A stretch of DNA of 33,561 bases from Verrucomicrobiota bacterium (GTDB lineage: Bacteria > Verrucomicrobiota > Verrucomicrobiia > JAWXBN01): NCBI GenBank assembly GCA_034440155.1, contig JAWXBN010000029.1, positions 1 through 33,561 on the forward strand. The letters are read 5' to 3'. Positions 16,666 to 25,733 of the stretch are shown piece by piece. Numbering within the stretch: position 1 is the first letter of the stretch; each line of letters starts with the position of its first letter. The notes below the pieces were generated by a model that was given only the letters and a program-made list of their open reading frames with translations, had not been told where the DNA came from and did not search any database. A program made the translations under genes and the position numbers.

Positions 16666-17332
16666 TCACTTGCGTCCACTAACGCATTTTAAAGGTTGGT
16701 GTTTGCTTCGAAAAACAGAAAGAAAGGCAAACAACTCGATTAATCTTTTCTTTAGTAAAGTAGCTTGATATTGATTTTTAAGAGAAGGAGCATTTCCCCC
16801 TGCATACACCAATAATGATACATTATTCAGAGGAAATAATATATTTTTCATTGAATAGAAATCCTCTTTTTTCCATTCATAAATGTGTTGTTCATACTGG
16901 TTATTAAAAAATCGCATCCTGCTCATATACAGTTAAGGGAGTTGAAATCACGATATTTGAGCATTCTTTTGATAGTTTATCGATGAGTAATAAACCTTGG
17001 TCTCTTGAAAAATGTTCAAGTATATCGATCAGTAATGCTAGATCATAATGAGATTGAAATGTATCGACCAAGTCCAATACATTTCCCTCATAAAGATGAT
17101 TGCAAATATATCTCTGAACTTCTGTTAAATATTTTCGGAATGCTTCGACACCATCGATTCTGACTTTCTAATCTGCTTTTCAGTATCATTGATTGTTATA
17201 TATATCCAACATTTCACGACTTTAAAAACCATATCTCCCAAAACCCATTTCAATATCAAATATGCTTTGTGGACAGGTGAGATTTACAAGAGAAAGAATT
17301 TCATTAATTTGACAGGGATGACTTGTAGGCAT
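16666..17332 (-). pseudogene. Decayed SAM-dependent methyltransferase
   Basis: Read on the minus strand from the ATG at 17332, one frame gives MPTSHPCQINEILSL, then DIEMGFGRYGF, a worn motif I (expected DIGCGFGRYGF), then REMLDIYNNQ, KVRIDGVEAFRKYL and DLALLIDILEHFSR. It is interrupted by four stops: TAA at 17224-17222, TGA at 17188-17186, TGA at 17182-17180, and TAG at 17170-17168 (probably a former Trp). At the T6 run (A6 at 16906-16911) the frame shifts, and the C-terminal part continues NNQYEQHIYEWKKEDF to the stop at 16666. Together they make a complete class I methyltransferase of about 220 residues. The gene is certainly non-functional unless the assembly is wrong. The 86-residue open frame at 16666-16926 is only its tail. 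Confidence 0.85.
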
Positions 17333-17376
17333 TTCAATAGCACAGAAGAAATATTATTGTGTTTCATTCCACTCTA

Positions 17377-17420
17377 TTGCAAGAATACTACTCTTGCAAG
17401 AATACTACTCTTGCAAGAAT
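17377..17420. repeat. 17-bp tandem repeat, 2.6 copies
   Basis: The unit TTGCAAGAATACTACTC repeats perfectly at 17377-17393 and 17394-17410, with a third partial copy from 17411. Each junction makes the palindrome CTTGCAAG. It lies in the gap between a glycosyltransferase gene and the methyltransferase pseudogene, next to the stop codon of the former. Confidence 0.85.
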
Positions 17421-17436
17421 CATTCACTCTTGGAAA

Positions 17437-18339
17437 CTAGATTCCTCGGACAATATCAATGAATGTCCTGATACCACCATAACTTCTTTTGAAGTTCTTT
17501 TTTTGGACAATCCTGTCTGAAATACGATTCCATTTAAATCCATTTGGGTGAGAGAGTGGGAAAGATAACTCACAAGATTTAGATGCAGGATTCTTTTGGT
17601 TTGAACGTGTATGCGTCGCATCTGCGTCAAATCCAATATTTATAACAAGGTTGGTTTTTGGTGTAGCTGAAAACCCACCGGCTTTTAAACAGGCATAACA
17701 CCATTGATGATCCCAAGAATCGATTTTTTTATTATAAGACAAATCAAAGGTTCTCGACCAGTAGCTACGCATGAGTGGATCAGGCAGTAATTTTTTAAAA
17801 TGCCCAGATTTTTTGAATCTAGGCCAGTCTTTCATATCCACATCATAAAACTTCCATGCACGTCTCCAAGTCGCCCACCCCCATATATGGAAAAGCTTTG
17901 AAAAATAGTAACTCCCCGGATCAGTATTTTCCTTCTGGCTAAGGAAATTGTTTCCTCCAATATGCATGATTTCCTCTCTTGATTCATAACGATCAAGCAA
18001 CTCTTCACTAAAATTAAAAAAACTTTGATTTGGCAGACAGTCATCCTCAAGGATTATAGCTCGTTCATAAATCTCGAATGCCTTGACTAGACCAGTGGAG
18101 ACTCTTTGTCTGCAACCCATGTTTTGAGTAGCATAATCATGAGTCAGATCACATCTCCAGTCTACGGTATCAATAATACTGCGAGCTGATTTACATAACT
18201 TTTCGTCATTCTCATGTGTTAGCCGTGGTCCGTCGGCTATTATATGGAGCCTGCTCGGTTTGTACTGACGGATTGCATCAAAAACCCGAGCAGTCTTTTC
18301 TGGTCGATTGAAGAGTATAAAGATGACAGGTTCTGACAT
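17437..18339 (-). CDS. GNT-I-like nucleotide-diphospho-sugar transferase
   Basis: The 300-residue protein starts EPVIFILFNRPEKT and has IIADGPR, YATQNMGCRQRV and the acidic donor site IILEDDCLPN, followed by HIWGWATWRRAWKFYD and SWDHQW. These are marks of a GT-A family often annotated as a HlpA-like or GNT-I-like transferase in O-antigen and capsule clusters. No membrane helices are seen. It probably adds a sugar to the cluster's glycan; specificity is unknown. It is separated from the upstream GT4 gene by 96 bp and is followed by the short tandem repeat. Confidence 0.82.
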   Translation of the reverse strand: MSEPVIFILFNRPEKTARVFDAIRQYKPSRLHIIADGPRLTHENDEKLCKSARSIIDTVDWRCDLTHDYATQNMGCRQRVSTGLVKAFEIYERAIILEDDCLPNQSFFNFSEELLDRYESREEIMHIGGNNFLSQKENTDPGSYYFSKLFHIWGWATWRRAWKFYDVDMKDWPRFKKSGHFKKLLPDPLMRSYWSRTFDLSYNKKIDSWDHQWCYACLKAGGFSATPKTNLVINIGFDADATHTRSNQKNPASKSCELSFPLSHPNGFKWNRISDRIVQKKNFKRSYGGIRTFIDIVRGI

Positions 18340-18435
18340 TTCTTTTGTATTTCTTGATTTAAATGAGTTACGGAATTCTGATAATAATGCAGTGGAAAAA
18401 TATGGTGTATACTCTTTTCAGTGAGCAATCTGCTT

Positions 18436-19572
18436 TTAACGTTTTTTTGGATTGCCTGAGCTAGAAAGCAAAAGTGAGTAATAAATATCCATGAATTCAG
18501 ATTCGAACTTTTCGTCTGAAAAATTCTCTTTTACATGTTTAACTGCATTAATACTCAACCTGTCCCGTTCATCAGCGTTTTCAAGCAGGTAAATAATCTT
18601 TTCCGCAAAACTCTGTGTATCATTGGGATCAAAAAGATAACCAGTCTCCCCATCTATAATCGATTCCTTTAATCCTCCTGCATTCGACGATACACAGGGT
18701 ACACCATGTGCCATTGCTTCAATCACGGCGATCCCGTGGCTTTCCAATAAACTAGGATGAAAATAGACAAAAGTTTTCTGAAGATAATCTGATATATTAG
18801 AACGATATCCCTCTAGAATTAATGATTCTGATAATCCTAATTCTTGAATTTTAGCTTTGTATTCTTTAATTAAATCACCCTCACCTAGCCAAATAAATTT
18901 TGTATCAGGACATTTCTTTAGAACGAGAATGGCTGTTTCAAACCATACTACAGGATTTTTGTATGAATTAAAATGACCCATAGTTAATATGTAATTTGAT
19001 TCCGGGGTGGATATCGTGTCGGTGCCATGGTAACTATTATGAATTACTTTGATTTGATTAAGAGGTAAATCAACTGTTTCACTTAATGCAACAGCACTCG
19101 TACGGGAATCACAGGTAAGTTGTTTTTTGGGGCTTTTAAAAAGTTGAAATAGGATATTTCTCCCCATCTTGATACGACCAAATGGGCGGCTCAATAATGT
19201 AAATATTAGTGGTCGTCTAAAAAGTAAAAATCCAAGCATATTGCCATATCCGCCACATGAGATGTGAAGAATATCTGGTTTGAATTTTAGTATAGCTTTT
19301 AACCCGAAGAGAATTTCATAGATTGTTGCTATCCAAGATTTCATGTATCTTTTATTTCTGTTCGGGATCACAAAAATTTGAGCATTCATTTTTTCGCAAA
19401 ATGCTATTACTTCTGGAAACTTTTGTCTTTGAGTGATCAAAACACCAATTTCGAAGCCGTTGTTTTTAAGAATGCCCATCAATTTTTTGAAAAACGTCAA
19501 CGTCCCGCCAAAATTGTCATATTCAGGGACTACCAAAACACGTTTTTTTAGGAAAAGGGAATGAGTGTTCAT
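18436..19572 (-). CDS. Family 4 glycosyltransferase
   Basis: The 378-residue GT-B enzyme has an N-terminal acceptor domain opening VVPEYDNFGGTLTF. Its C-terminal donor domain has ILTMGHFNSYKN, IWLGEGDL, and the retaining E-x7-E motif in SLLESHGIAVIEAMAHG, then SSNAGGLKESI. Its ATG overlaps the stop of the upstream GT2 gene as ATGA, implying translational coupling. Codon use is AT-rich like its neighbours. Confidence 0.92.
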   Translation of the reverse strand: MNTHSLFLKKRVLVVPEYDNFGGTLTFFKKLMGILKNNGFEIGVLITQRQKFPEVIAFCEKMNAQIFVIPNRNKRYMKSWIATIYEILFGLKAILKFKPDILHISCGGYGNMLGFLLFRRPLIFTLLSRPFGRIKMGRNILFQLFKSPKKQLTCDSRTSAVALSETVDLPLNQIKVIHNSYHGTDTISTPESNYILTMGHFNSYKNPVVWFETAILVLKKCPDTKFIWLGEGDLIKEYKAKIQELGLSESLILEGYRSNISDYLQKTFVYFHPSLLESHGIAVIEAMAHGVPCVSSNAGGLKESIIDGETGYLFDPNDTQSFAEKIIYLLENADERDRLSINAVKHVKENFSDEKFESEFMDIYYSLLLSSSGNPKKR

Positions 19573-20582
19573 TTATGGGTATTTGTTAACAAGGTGTGCA
19601 AAAGTAATTTCATTCTTTTTGATATGCTAGGTGATGAAGTCATAAGAAGTGCTGACCTATAAAAACAATACCATGTATTTAATCCCATGGAAGTGGCATA
19701 ACGGCATACATACCACCACCTCTCTGCAAGAACATGATTAAATGTCTCTTCTTGAAAAATTCCATTAACATCATTGGACTTCTTTAATTTCAAAAGCCAT
19801 TGTTCAAAACTTTTGAGTTCTGCCAAACTATTAATATTTCCAGGGTATTCAATTCTTCTATGGATAAGCCACTCCTCATTAGTCGGGCTAATACACATTC
19901 GTTTTAAAATGGATTCTTGAATTCTTTTTATCGAAGATTCTTGGATGGAGACATTTTTCCTGCTGCTGCTAGAGGGGGATATTCTATATTCTAACAGTAA
20001 ATCATTCAAATTCGCAATATTATGGCCATTGCTACATCTCACCCACATTTCATAATCTTCTGCATAAGGATAGTCATTTGAGTAACGTAGAGAAGCCCGA
20101 TCCAAGGATTCTTTTCTGAATACCACACTTGAATGGGCAAATACATTAGAAAAAAGTAATTCACAATGGATGACGCCTGGTTCTTGCGGATAATTCCATT
20201 GTTTATGTTTGCCTCCGCCAATAATTTTCGCCGAACCTCCGCACAATATGAGAGAAGATTTATTTTCAAGGTAGCTGACTTGCATTTCTAAGCGTTTTGG
20301 AAACGAAATATCATCTTGATCCTGCCGTGCTATGTACTTTCCTCGAGCTTGTTCTAAACCCACATTTAGTGTTTTCGCCAAGCCCATATTGGCATGTTCT
20401 ACTTTAATAATTCTACTGTCCCTATATTCGTCTATAATCTTTTTGCTATCATCGGTTGATCCGTCATTGAGGATAATGAGTTCAAAATTCTGCAATGATT
20501 GACATAATATCGAATCAATTGACTGTCTTAAATATTTCGAGCCATTATATACAGGAAGTATAACGCTAACGGTAGGGTGCAT
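19569..20582 (-). CDS. Family 2 glycosyltransferase, paralogue of the 23179 gene
   Basis: The 337-residue GT-A enzyme has VILPVYNGSKYL, LIILNDGSTDDS, NMGLAKTLNVG and the metal site ARQDQDDISFPKRL. The first half is close in sequence to the gene at 23179-24186 (same ARQDQDDIS, NMGLA-TLN and ELLF-N-F-HSS blocks), so the two arose by duplication. The C-terminal halves differ, suggesting different acceptors. An AGGA site stands 8 bp before the ATG at 20582. Confidence 0.92.
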   Translation of the reverse strand: MHPTVSVILPVYNGSKYLRQSIDSILCQSLQNFELIILNDGSTDDSKKIIDEYRDSRIIKVEHANMGLAKTLNVGLEQARGKYIARQDQDDISFPKRLEMQVSYLENKSSLILCGGSAKIIGGGKHKQWNYPQEPGVIHCELLFSNVFAHSSVVFRKESLDRASLRYSNDYPYAEDYEMWVRCSNGHNIANLNDLLLEYRISPSSSSRKNVSIQESSIKRIQESILKRMCISPTNEEWLIHRRIEYPGNINSLAELKSFEQWLLKLKKSNDVNGIFQEETFNHVLAERWWYVCRYATSMGLNTWYCFYRSALLMTSSPSISKRMKLLLHTLLTNTHK

Positions 20583-20598
20583 AGGCAGGTCCTAAAAA

Positions 20599-21501
20599 CT
20601 AAAGTCTTATCCAAGTAGAGGGGTATAGATCAGAAGTATCATAGTTGCCCGTAGCAAACCATTTTGTAGGACTAATTACGATTTTAAAAGGATTTTGCCC
20701 TAGCCAAGCAGCCCACCAGCTAAAACTACTATTTGCTGTGATAAAATGCTTACAGTTTTGCATCAGTCTGAGATCTTCTGGGCCTTTATCGGGAGGATTA
20801 CAATCAACAAAATGTGATGGATGAGTAAACTTGAGATGATCCTTAGACCATTGTAAATCATCCGAAAAAACAAAAAATTCACCGGCAGGTATCTTCTCAC
20901 CAAGATTTATTATTGCTTTTTGATAATAATCAATTCCGCAAAGTCCATGTGTCTTTGATGCAGCTGGATTTGTCACATAATCACCGCGTCGGACATGCAG
21001 ACAAATTGAGTCGCAGGATGTAATCTTTCTTAACCATCCGAGGTTTTCTGCATTAGGCAGCTGTTTTAATGAGATTTCATTTATAAGCTGGTCCCTTATA
21101 TATAAAAAATATTTTTCCGATTGCCAATATCCTTTCAATTGTACAGGCCAGCGATCTATCAAGACAGGATTGTAGGAAAATGATTGTTCGCCAATACAAT
21201 TGATATTTTTAGAGGAAAATATCTTAGGGAAACGACTAGCCAAACGATGTCTCCAGCCAGTTGATGGAATAGGACGATATTTATCGGCTAGTTTTTCGGG
21301 TATGGCAGTGCCAAAAATAGAATATTGATCAAGAAGATAAACCCTTGGTGTATCTGTAATGAATTCCTGATTAAAAAAGGAAAGATCAAAGTATAAGGGA
21401 ACATTATTTTTAGCAGCATGGGCACGGGCATGAGCATACTGGAAAATTTGGTTGCCCAAGCCTCCATTCAGACTAGCGAGAATAAACTTATCTAGATTCA
21501 C
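20599..21501 (-). CDS. Family 11 alpha-1,2-fucosyltransferase
   Basis: The 300-residue protein carries the GT11 signatures in order: LNGGLGNQIFQYAHARA near the N terminus, the GDP-fucose-binding HVRRGDYVTNP, FFVFSDDLQW, and ANSSFSWWAAWLG. These enzymes transfer L-fucose from GDP-fucose in alpha-1,2 linkage, usually onto galactose, as a side branch of O-antigen or capsule. This is the one transferase here whose donor can be named with fair confidence. GDP-fucose synthesis genes are not in the window. It begins with GTG, overlapping the previous stop as GTGA. Confidence 0.93.
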   Translation of the reverse strand: MNLDKFILASLNGGLGNQIFQYAHARAHAAKNNVPLYFDLSFFNQEFITDTPRVYLLDQYSIFGTAIPEKLADKYRPIPSTGWRHRLASRFPKIFSSKNINCIGEQSFSYNPVLIDRWPVQLKGYWQSEKYFLYIRDQLINEISLKQLPNAENLGWLRKITSCDSICLHVRRGDYVTNPAASKTHGLCGIDYYQKAIINLGEKIPAGEFFVFSDDLQWSKDHLKFTHPSHFVDCNPPDKGPEDLRLMQNCKHFITANSSFSWWAAWLGQNPFKIVISPTKWFATGNYDTSDLYPSTWIRL

Positions 21502-22250
21502 TTTTTTAATAGAAGTGTCATTCCTGGAAGGCCGAGATTTGTCCGAAAAACAAAATGTGTCTCACTCATGGAATCCAGATATTCATTAGTGGCTTTAAAC
21601 GGTCCTATATTATATCCACTCGCTTCCTCCTGATAGAATGTATCATGAAGTAATACGGATGCCCGAGGACACATTGAGAAAACTGATTTTAGCTCTTTTT
21701 GAACAGTCTCATAACTATGGTCTCCATCGAGAAAAAATAATACTCCTTCATCGTCACCGATGTCAGTCACTAGTTTTTTTGCAACAATCAAACCGTCTCC
21801 CTCGTGTAGTCTAACAGAACTAATTTCACGGACTAATTCCCCACGACGTTGTCCAGGGTGCTCGACATGGTCGACATCTGGAGGTAAGTCAACTGAGTGA
21901 ATAACACAATCTAAATCAAATGCTTGCTTTGTTTCATGGAAAATCCGTGCTGATTTTCCGATATTAGTTCCCCACTCAATAACGAGTTTGGCTCGAGACA
22001 AAATTAAACTGGAAGACATGAGCATCAGTTCATCTATCGGATAGGGGTGAATTCCCACCACTGGGATTACTCTCTCGAGTAAAAAATCAGAAAGTACCCA
22101 TTTATTAATTTCCGGTTGATATCCTTTATGCAGTAGAGGAATATTTATACCCTCATGATAAAATCCCCATGTTCTTTGAGGTAAAGAAATATTGCCAGTT
22201 AGTTGACCATGTTTTTCACCAGTAATTTTTGAAATAATTTTACGAATCAT
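21498..22250 (-). CDS. CmcI-like class I SAM methyltransferase
   Basis: The 250-residue protein has motif I VIEWGTNIGKSARIF, an acidic residue after beta-2 (HSVDLPP), FFLDGDHSYETVQKEL, and VLLHDTFYQEE. The DGDHSYE and HD blocks are typical of the CmcI / rhamnosyl O-methyltransferase and Methyltransf_24 group, which often methylate sugar hydroxyls. In this cluster it is likely to O-methylate a glycan residue. A good AGGAT ribosome site lies 7 bp before the ATG, inside the end of the preceding epimerase gene, and both ends overlap neighbours by 4 bp. Confidence 0.82.
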   Translation of the reverse strand: MIRKIISKITGEKHGQLTGNISLPQRTWGFYHEGINIPLLHKGYQPEINKWVLSDFLLERVIPVVGIHPYPIDELMLMSSSLILSRAKLVIEWGTNIGKSARIFHETKQAFDLDCVIHSVDLPPDVDHVEHPGQRRGELVREISSVRLHEGDGLIVAKKLVTDIGDDEGVLFFLDGDHSYETVQKELKSVFSMCPRASVLLHDTFYQEEASGYNIGPFKATNEYLDSMSETHFVFRTNLGLPGMTLLLKK

Positions 22251-23182
22251 AATCTATCCTTTAATTTTCTCATATAAAGCCAGCTATTTTTTATTCCCTC
22301 TGAAAATTCAGTTCTAGGTACCCAGCCGGTATAATCCTGAAGTCTCCTTGAGGAGAGTATATTAATTCTCACATCGACTGGACGCTCGGTTTTATGTGTT
22401 ATTTTCATTTCGCACCCCTCAACTTGAGCAAGGGGCATTAATTTTTCAATCACCTGTCGGTTGCTCAGTCCATTTCCACTGCCGATATTATAAGTATCCG
22501 CCGGAATATTTTGATGAAGTAATCCAGCAATAGCTTCTGATAAATCGTCAATATAAACATAATCACGAATTGTTCCTTCATCTCCAAAAATAGTTATGAG
22601 GTGGCCAGAAAGGATTGAATATATTGCTTGGGCAATAAATCCCTGACCGCGATTAGGTTTTTGACCCGGACCATAGGGATTACTCGGGCGTACGATAGAT
22701 AACGGGAGGTTGTGAACGGTCTGAAAATACCGGGCATGATCTTCTAGGCAAAGTTTAGCAAGACCATAAGTGGAAATTGGTCGTGTAACATGAGTTTCAG
22801 TTAGGGGAACATTAATGGCCTGCCCATAAACAGTCCCCCCCGATGAAATCAAAAGATATTTTTTGACCCCTGCCCTCAGAGCGGAATGGTAGAGTATTTC
22901 TTTTTGTTCAAGATTAGAAGGGAGAATGGATAGAAAGTCTGTACATCCAACGTTCGCTTGTGATGAAAATGCCAAGTCAATTACGGCATCTGCATTTTTA
23001 AAGACTTTTTCTAAATGTTCAGCATGACTATAATCCAGAATTTCGTGTATTACGCCCTCAGGCATTGGATCATCGGGTGGTCTCCTAGATAGACACACTG
23101 TTTGAATCTCGCGTGCCAAAAGCTGGGCAGATAAGTTGCGCCCGATAAATCCTGTTCCTCCAATTATACAAACATTCTTCAT
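22247..23182 (-). CDS. NAD-dependent sugar-nucleotide epimerase/dehydratase (extended SDR)
   Basis: The 311-residue protein has an N-terminal Rossmann motif GGTGFIGRNL, the catalytic region LLISSGGTVYG with YGLAK (Tyr-x3-Lys), RPSNPYGPGQ, FGDEGTIRDYVYIDDL and YNIGSGNG. The pattern is GalE-like, so 4-epimerisation of a UDP- or GDP-hexose is the most likely activity. A dehydratase or reductase cannot be excluded. It supplies a donor sugar to the transferases around it, with ATGA overlaps at both ends. Confidence 0.88.
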   Translation of the reverse strand: MKNVCIIGGTGFIGRNLSAQLLAREIQTVCLSRRPPDDPMPEGVIHEILDYSHAEHLEKVFKNADAVIDLAFSSQANVGCTDFLSILPSNLEQKEILYHSALRAGVKKYLLISSGGTVYGQAINVPLTETHVTRPISTYGLAKLCLEDHARYFQTVHNLPLSIVRPSNPYGPGQKPNRGQGFIAQAIYSILSGHLITIFGDEGTIRDYVYIDDLSEAIAGLLHQNIPADTYNIGSGNGLSNRQVIEKLMPLAQVEGCEMKITHKTERPVDVRINILSSRRLQDYTGWVPRTEFSEGIKNSWLYMRKLKDRL

Positions 23183-24186
23183 GAGAATAGAGATTTTAAC
23201 TTTTGCAAGAATCGGTCTGTCCTAGTAGGAGGTATATAACTAATAGAATACTTTAGGCCATGTATCCTTTGTTGATAATATTCCTGCATGGGTGGGTATG
23301 ATTCTGAAAACTTTTGAAGGAGAATGTCCATCAGACAAATAACACTTGAACGTTCGGGCTCTAGAATCGGAGGGTATCCTGGGACATGCATCTTACGAGA
23401 CAATATCAAACAAATCTCTAGTGGGACCTTTTCACCGCTATGATTGTGGAGATTTGAAGCGCAAATATTGACTACTCTATTTAGGAAAGGATTTACCCAT
23501 CCTTTAGGTAGACCAGTTTTCGGGTCTAGCACAGTAGATTCACTGCCTGCTCGTGACATGCTTTGAGAGGCCTCACGGTATATAACCAAGGATTCGGGTA
23601 GATTAGCAATTTGATATTGTCGTGCAATACGACTCCATAAATCATAGTCTTCGGGTGGCTGTTTATCAGGATCGGTGGTGTAAACACCCACCTGATCCAA
23701 AGCCTCTTTTCTAATCATCATAGAGCTATGGACAAAAGGGTTATTAAAAAGCAGTTCAAATTGTAAAATGGCGTTATCAGTAGGATGAGAATGTTTCCTT
23801 TCCGTGGGATTTGTTTCAATCCAAATATCAGCAATGGTTCCGACAAATCCTATCTGGGGGTAACACTCCATAAATTCAACCTGTTTTGCCAACCTTTGTG
23901 GTTTTGAGATATCATCCTGATCTTGTCGCGCAATATATTTCCCTCTACTTTTTTCTATCCCAGCATTAAGCGTTCTGGCTAATCCCATATTAGTGTGACT
24001 AATTTTTATCATCCTAGGATCAGTATAACTCTCAATAATATCCTGGCTATTGTCTTTTGAGCCATCATTGAGAATGATCAGTTCAAAATTTTCGAACGAC
24101 TGCTCCAATATACAATCAATGGCCTCGGGAAGGTACTTTTCCCCGTTATATATTGGCATTACTATACTGACTAATGGGTGACTCAT
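23179..24186 (-). CDS. Family 2 glycosyltransferase, first gene of a coupled six-gene unit
   Basis: The 335-residue GT-A enzyme has IVMPIYNGEKYL, LIILNDGSKDNS and ARQDQDDISKPQRL. It is a clear paralogue of the 19569 gene in its first 200 residues. An AGGA site stands 6 bp before the ATG. It opens a run in which most stops and starts overlap (23182, 22250, 21501, 19572), so the six genes down to 18436 probably form one operon. The 76-bp AT-rich gap upstream may hold a promoter. Confidence 0.92.
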   Translation of the reverse strand: MSHPLVSIVMPIYNGEKYLPEAIDCILEQSFENFELIILNDGSKDNSQDIIESYTDPRMIKISHTNMGLARTLNAGIEKSRGKYIARQDQDDISKPQRLAKQVEFMECYPQIGFVGTIADIWIETNPTERKHSHPTDNAILQFELLFNNPFVHSSMMIRKEALDQVGVYTTDPDKQPPEDYDLWSRIARQYQIANLPESLVIYREASQSMSRAGSESTVLDPKTGLPKGWVNPFLNRVVNICASNLHNHSGEKVPLEICLILSRKMHVPGYPPILEPERSSVICLMDILLQKFSESYPPMQEYYQQRIHGLKYSISYIPPTRTDRFLQKLKSLFS

Positions 24187-24262
24187 GTTTGATCCTAAAT
24201 AAAAATCAATTCTATAATATATTTACGGTATTTATTTTAATAAAATGTAGCTCATTCTAACA

Positions 24263-25729
24263 TTAAGAAAGAATCTTTTCATATTGCCTAGAAATAATTT
24301 CCCAAGTAAACTTTTCTTCCCAATTTCTCCTCCCAGCCTGTCCCAGTTCTTGCAAACGAGCAGGATCATCAAGCAAATCTTTTATGGTTAATGCCAATTT
24401 TACAGGATCAACACGGGTATAACCAAATTTATCCTTTGGTGCCTCACAAATAATTCCACCTTTTGTCCATTGAGTGATTTCCACAGAATTCCCCACAGGA
24501 ACCGTGACATAAGGTAAACCTGCTGCGGCTGCTTCGAACAAGACTAAAGGAGAATACTCTACATTGGATGCAAAAATGAAAAGATCAGCGCTAAAAAAAG
24601 CTTTAATGACATCTTCCCTATTGAGATTATTTATAATAATTCTTTTTTGACCAGTATTTTTAACTTTGTGAACTAGTTCAGCCAGTATGATCGGAAAAGT
24701 TGCCGAGAAATCTGAAGATGAATTTCTGTATGAAAATAGAGTCAGGATAGGAAAAAAGGCGCAGAGTTGATAAAATAAATTTTCTTGAGAATTAAGAGGG
24801 CTTCCATATTTAATTCCTAACGTATGTAATAATACTTTTATGATGTGTTTGATCCGAGGAATAAAATTTGAGAATGCAAAGATTGGAGGGAGGCATTTAA
24901 TCCAATTTAATATATTTTTCAAAATATTGAATCGTTCAGATGCCTTTATGGAATCAGTCTCGTGTGGCTGATTATAAATACGGAATCGTTCAGAAGCCTT
25001 TATATAATCAGTCTCGTGTTCCTGAGTCATGTTGCCGTTAAGTAATAAAGTCATTTTTTTCTGCGGGATATTTAGATTTAGAAAAGCATTTGCGACTTCA
25101 ATATGTCCCTTTAGTCCTGTAAAACTTCCGACGGTTAAGAGTAAAATCTCATCATCATTAATGCCTAATCTTTTGCGGATGTTATTTGTAGCCGGCGGAT
25201 TAAATTCTTTATGAGATGCTCCATTTGGGAGTATGGAATAGTGGCTAATCCCATTTTCCTTTGCAAAATTAATATCACGATAATCAGTAGAATAAAATAT
25301 CAGATGATCAAATTTCCGAAGTATATCGGGAAGTTTTTTGAAATAATCTTGGTAAGATGGCTCATAAAGGCAAGAAAAACCACAAGGGATAAAAACTTTT
25401 CTCGCTCTGATCTGCTCCAGACATGTCCAAAGCGCATCAAACGTCCATTGTTGTGCTGCTTTGATCAAAATCACATCAAAATCTGATTCTATTAAAAAAT
25501 TTTGGTATGCAGTGATTTCACCGTTAATTCCTCTAACCTGGTTTCCGGATATTGAGAACTCCTTAATGGCAACTCCATTCAATTGGAAGTCTGTTCTCTC
25601 CTTCAATATACTTGTAGCAACTGTAACGTGATGACCATATGAAACCAAATGCTCAGCAATCTCCTGCATCACTTTCTGAACCCCACCTTTACTGGGATAA
25701 TAAAACTCGCAACAAAGAAGTATTTTCAT
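24263..25729 (-). CDS. Family 4 glycosyltransferase with a large internal insertion
   Basis: The 488-residue protein is longer than most GT4 enzymes (350-420). The N-terminal domain begins LLCCEFYYPSKGGVQKVMQE; the donor domain starts LLLTVGSFTGLKGH (about 196-209) and has the E-x7-E motif at Glu391/Glu399 (ASNVEYSPLVLFEAAAAG). Between beta strands of the donor domain, residues about 234-360 are an insertion. It includes an 18-residue in-frame duplication (HETD-IKASERF twice) followed by a hydrophobic, basic segment (PPIFAFSNFIPRIKHIIKVLLH) that might touch the membrane. A shorter insertion at this place occurs in some relatives. The frame is intact and the catalytic residues are conserved, so it should be active. 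Confidence 0.88.
   Translation of the reverse strand: MKILLCCEFYYPSKGGVQKVMQEIAEHLVSYGHHVTVATSILKERTDFQLNGVAIKEFSISGNQVRGINGEITAYQNFLIESDFDVILIKAAQQWTFDALWTCLEQIRARKVFIPCGFSCLYEPSYQDYFKKLPDILRKFDHLIFYSTDYRDINFAKENGISHYSILPNGASHKEFNPPATNNIRKRLGINDDEILLLTVGSFTGLKGHIEVANAFLNLNIPQKKMTLLLNGNMTQEHETDYIKASERFRIYNQPHETDSIKASERFNILKNILNWIKCLPPIFAFSNFIPRIKHIIKVLLHTLGIKYGSPLNSQENLFYQLCAFFPILTLFSYRNSSSDFSATFPIILAELVHKVKNTGQKRIIINNLNREDVIKAFFSADLFIFASNVEYSPLVLFEAAAAGLPYVTVPVGNSVEITQWTKGGIICEAPKDKFGYTRVDPVKLALTIKDLLDDPARLQELGQAGRRNWEEKFTWEIISRQYEKILS
24929..25024. repeat. 54-bp in-frame tandem duplication inside a GT4 gene
   Basis: The 42-bp segments at 24929-24970 and 24983-25024 match at most positions and start 54 bp apart, exactly 18 codons. 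The differences are scattered (GATGCC/GAAGCC, TATGGA/TATATA, TGGCTG/TTCCTG). The duplication adds a second HETD-IKASERF block to the insertion of the glycosyltransferase. Confidence 0.85.
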
Positions 25730-25733
25730 AGTA

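Noticed and set aside
16666-16926. Stand-alone 86-residue protein
   Set aside because: It is the frameshifted tail of the methyltransferase pseudogene that continues upstream to 17332.
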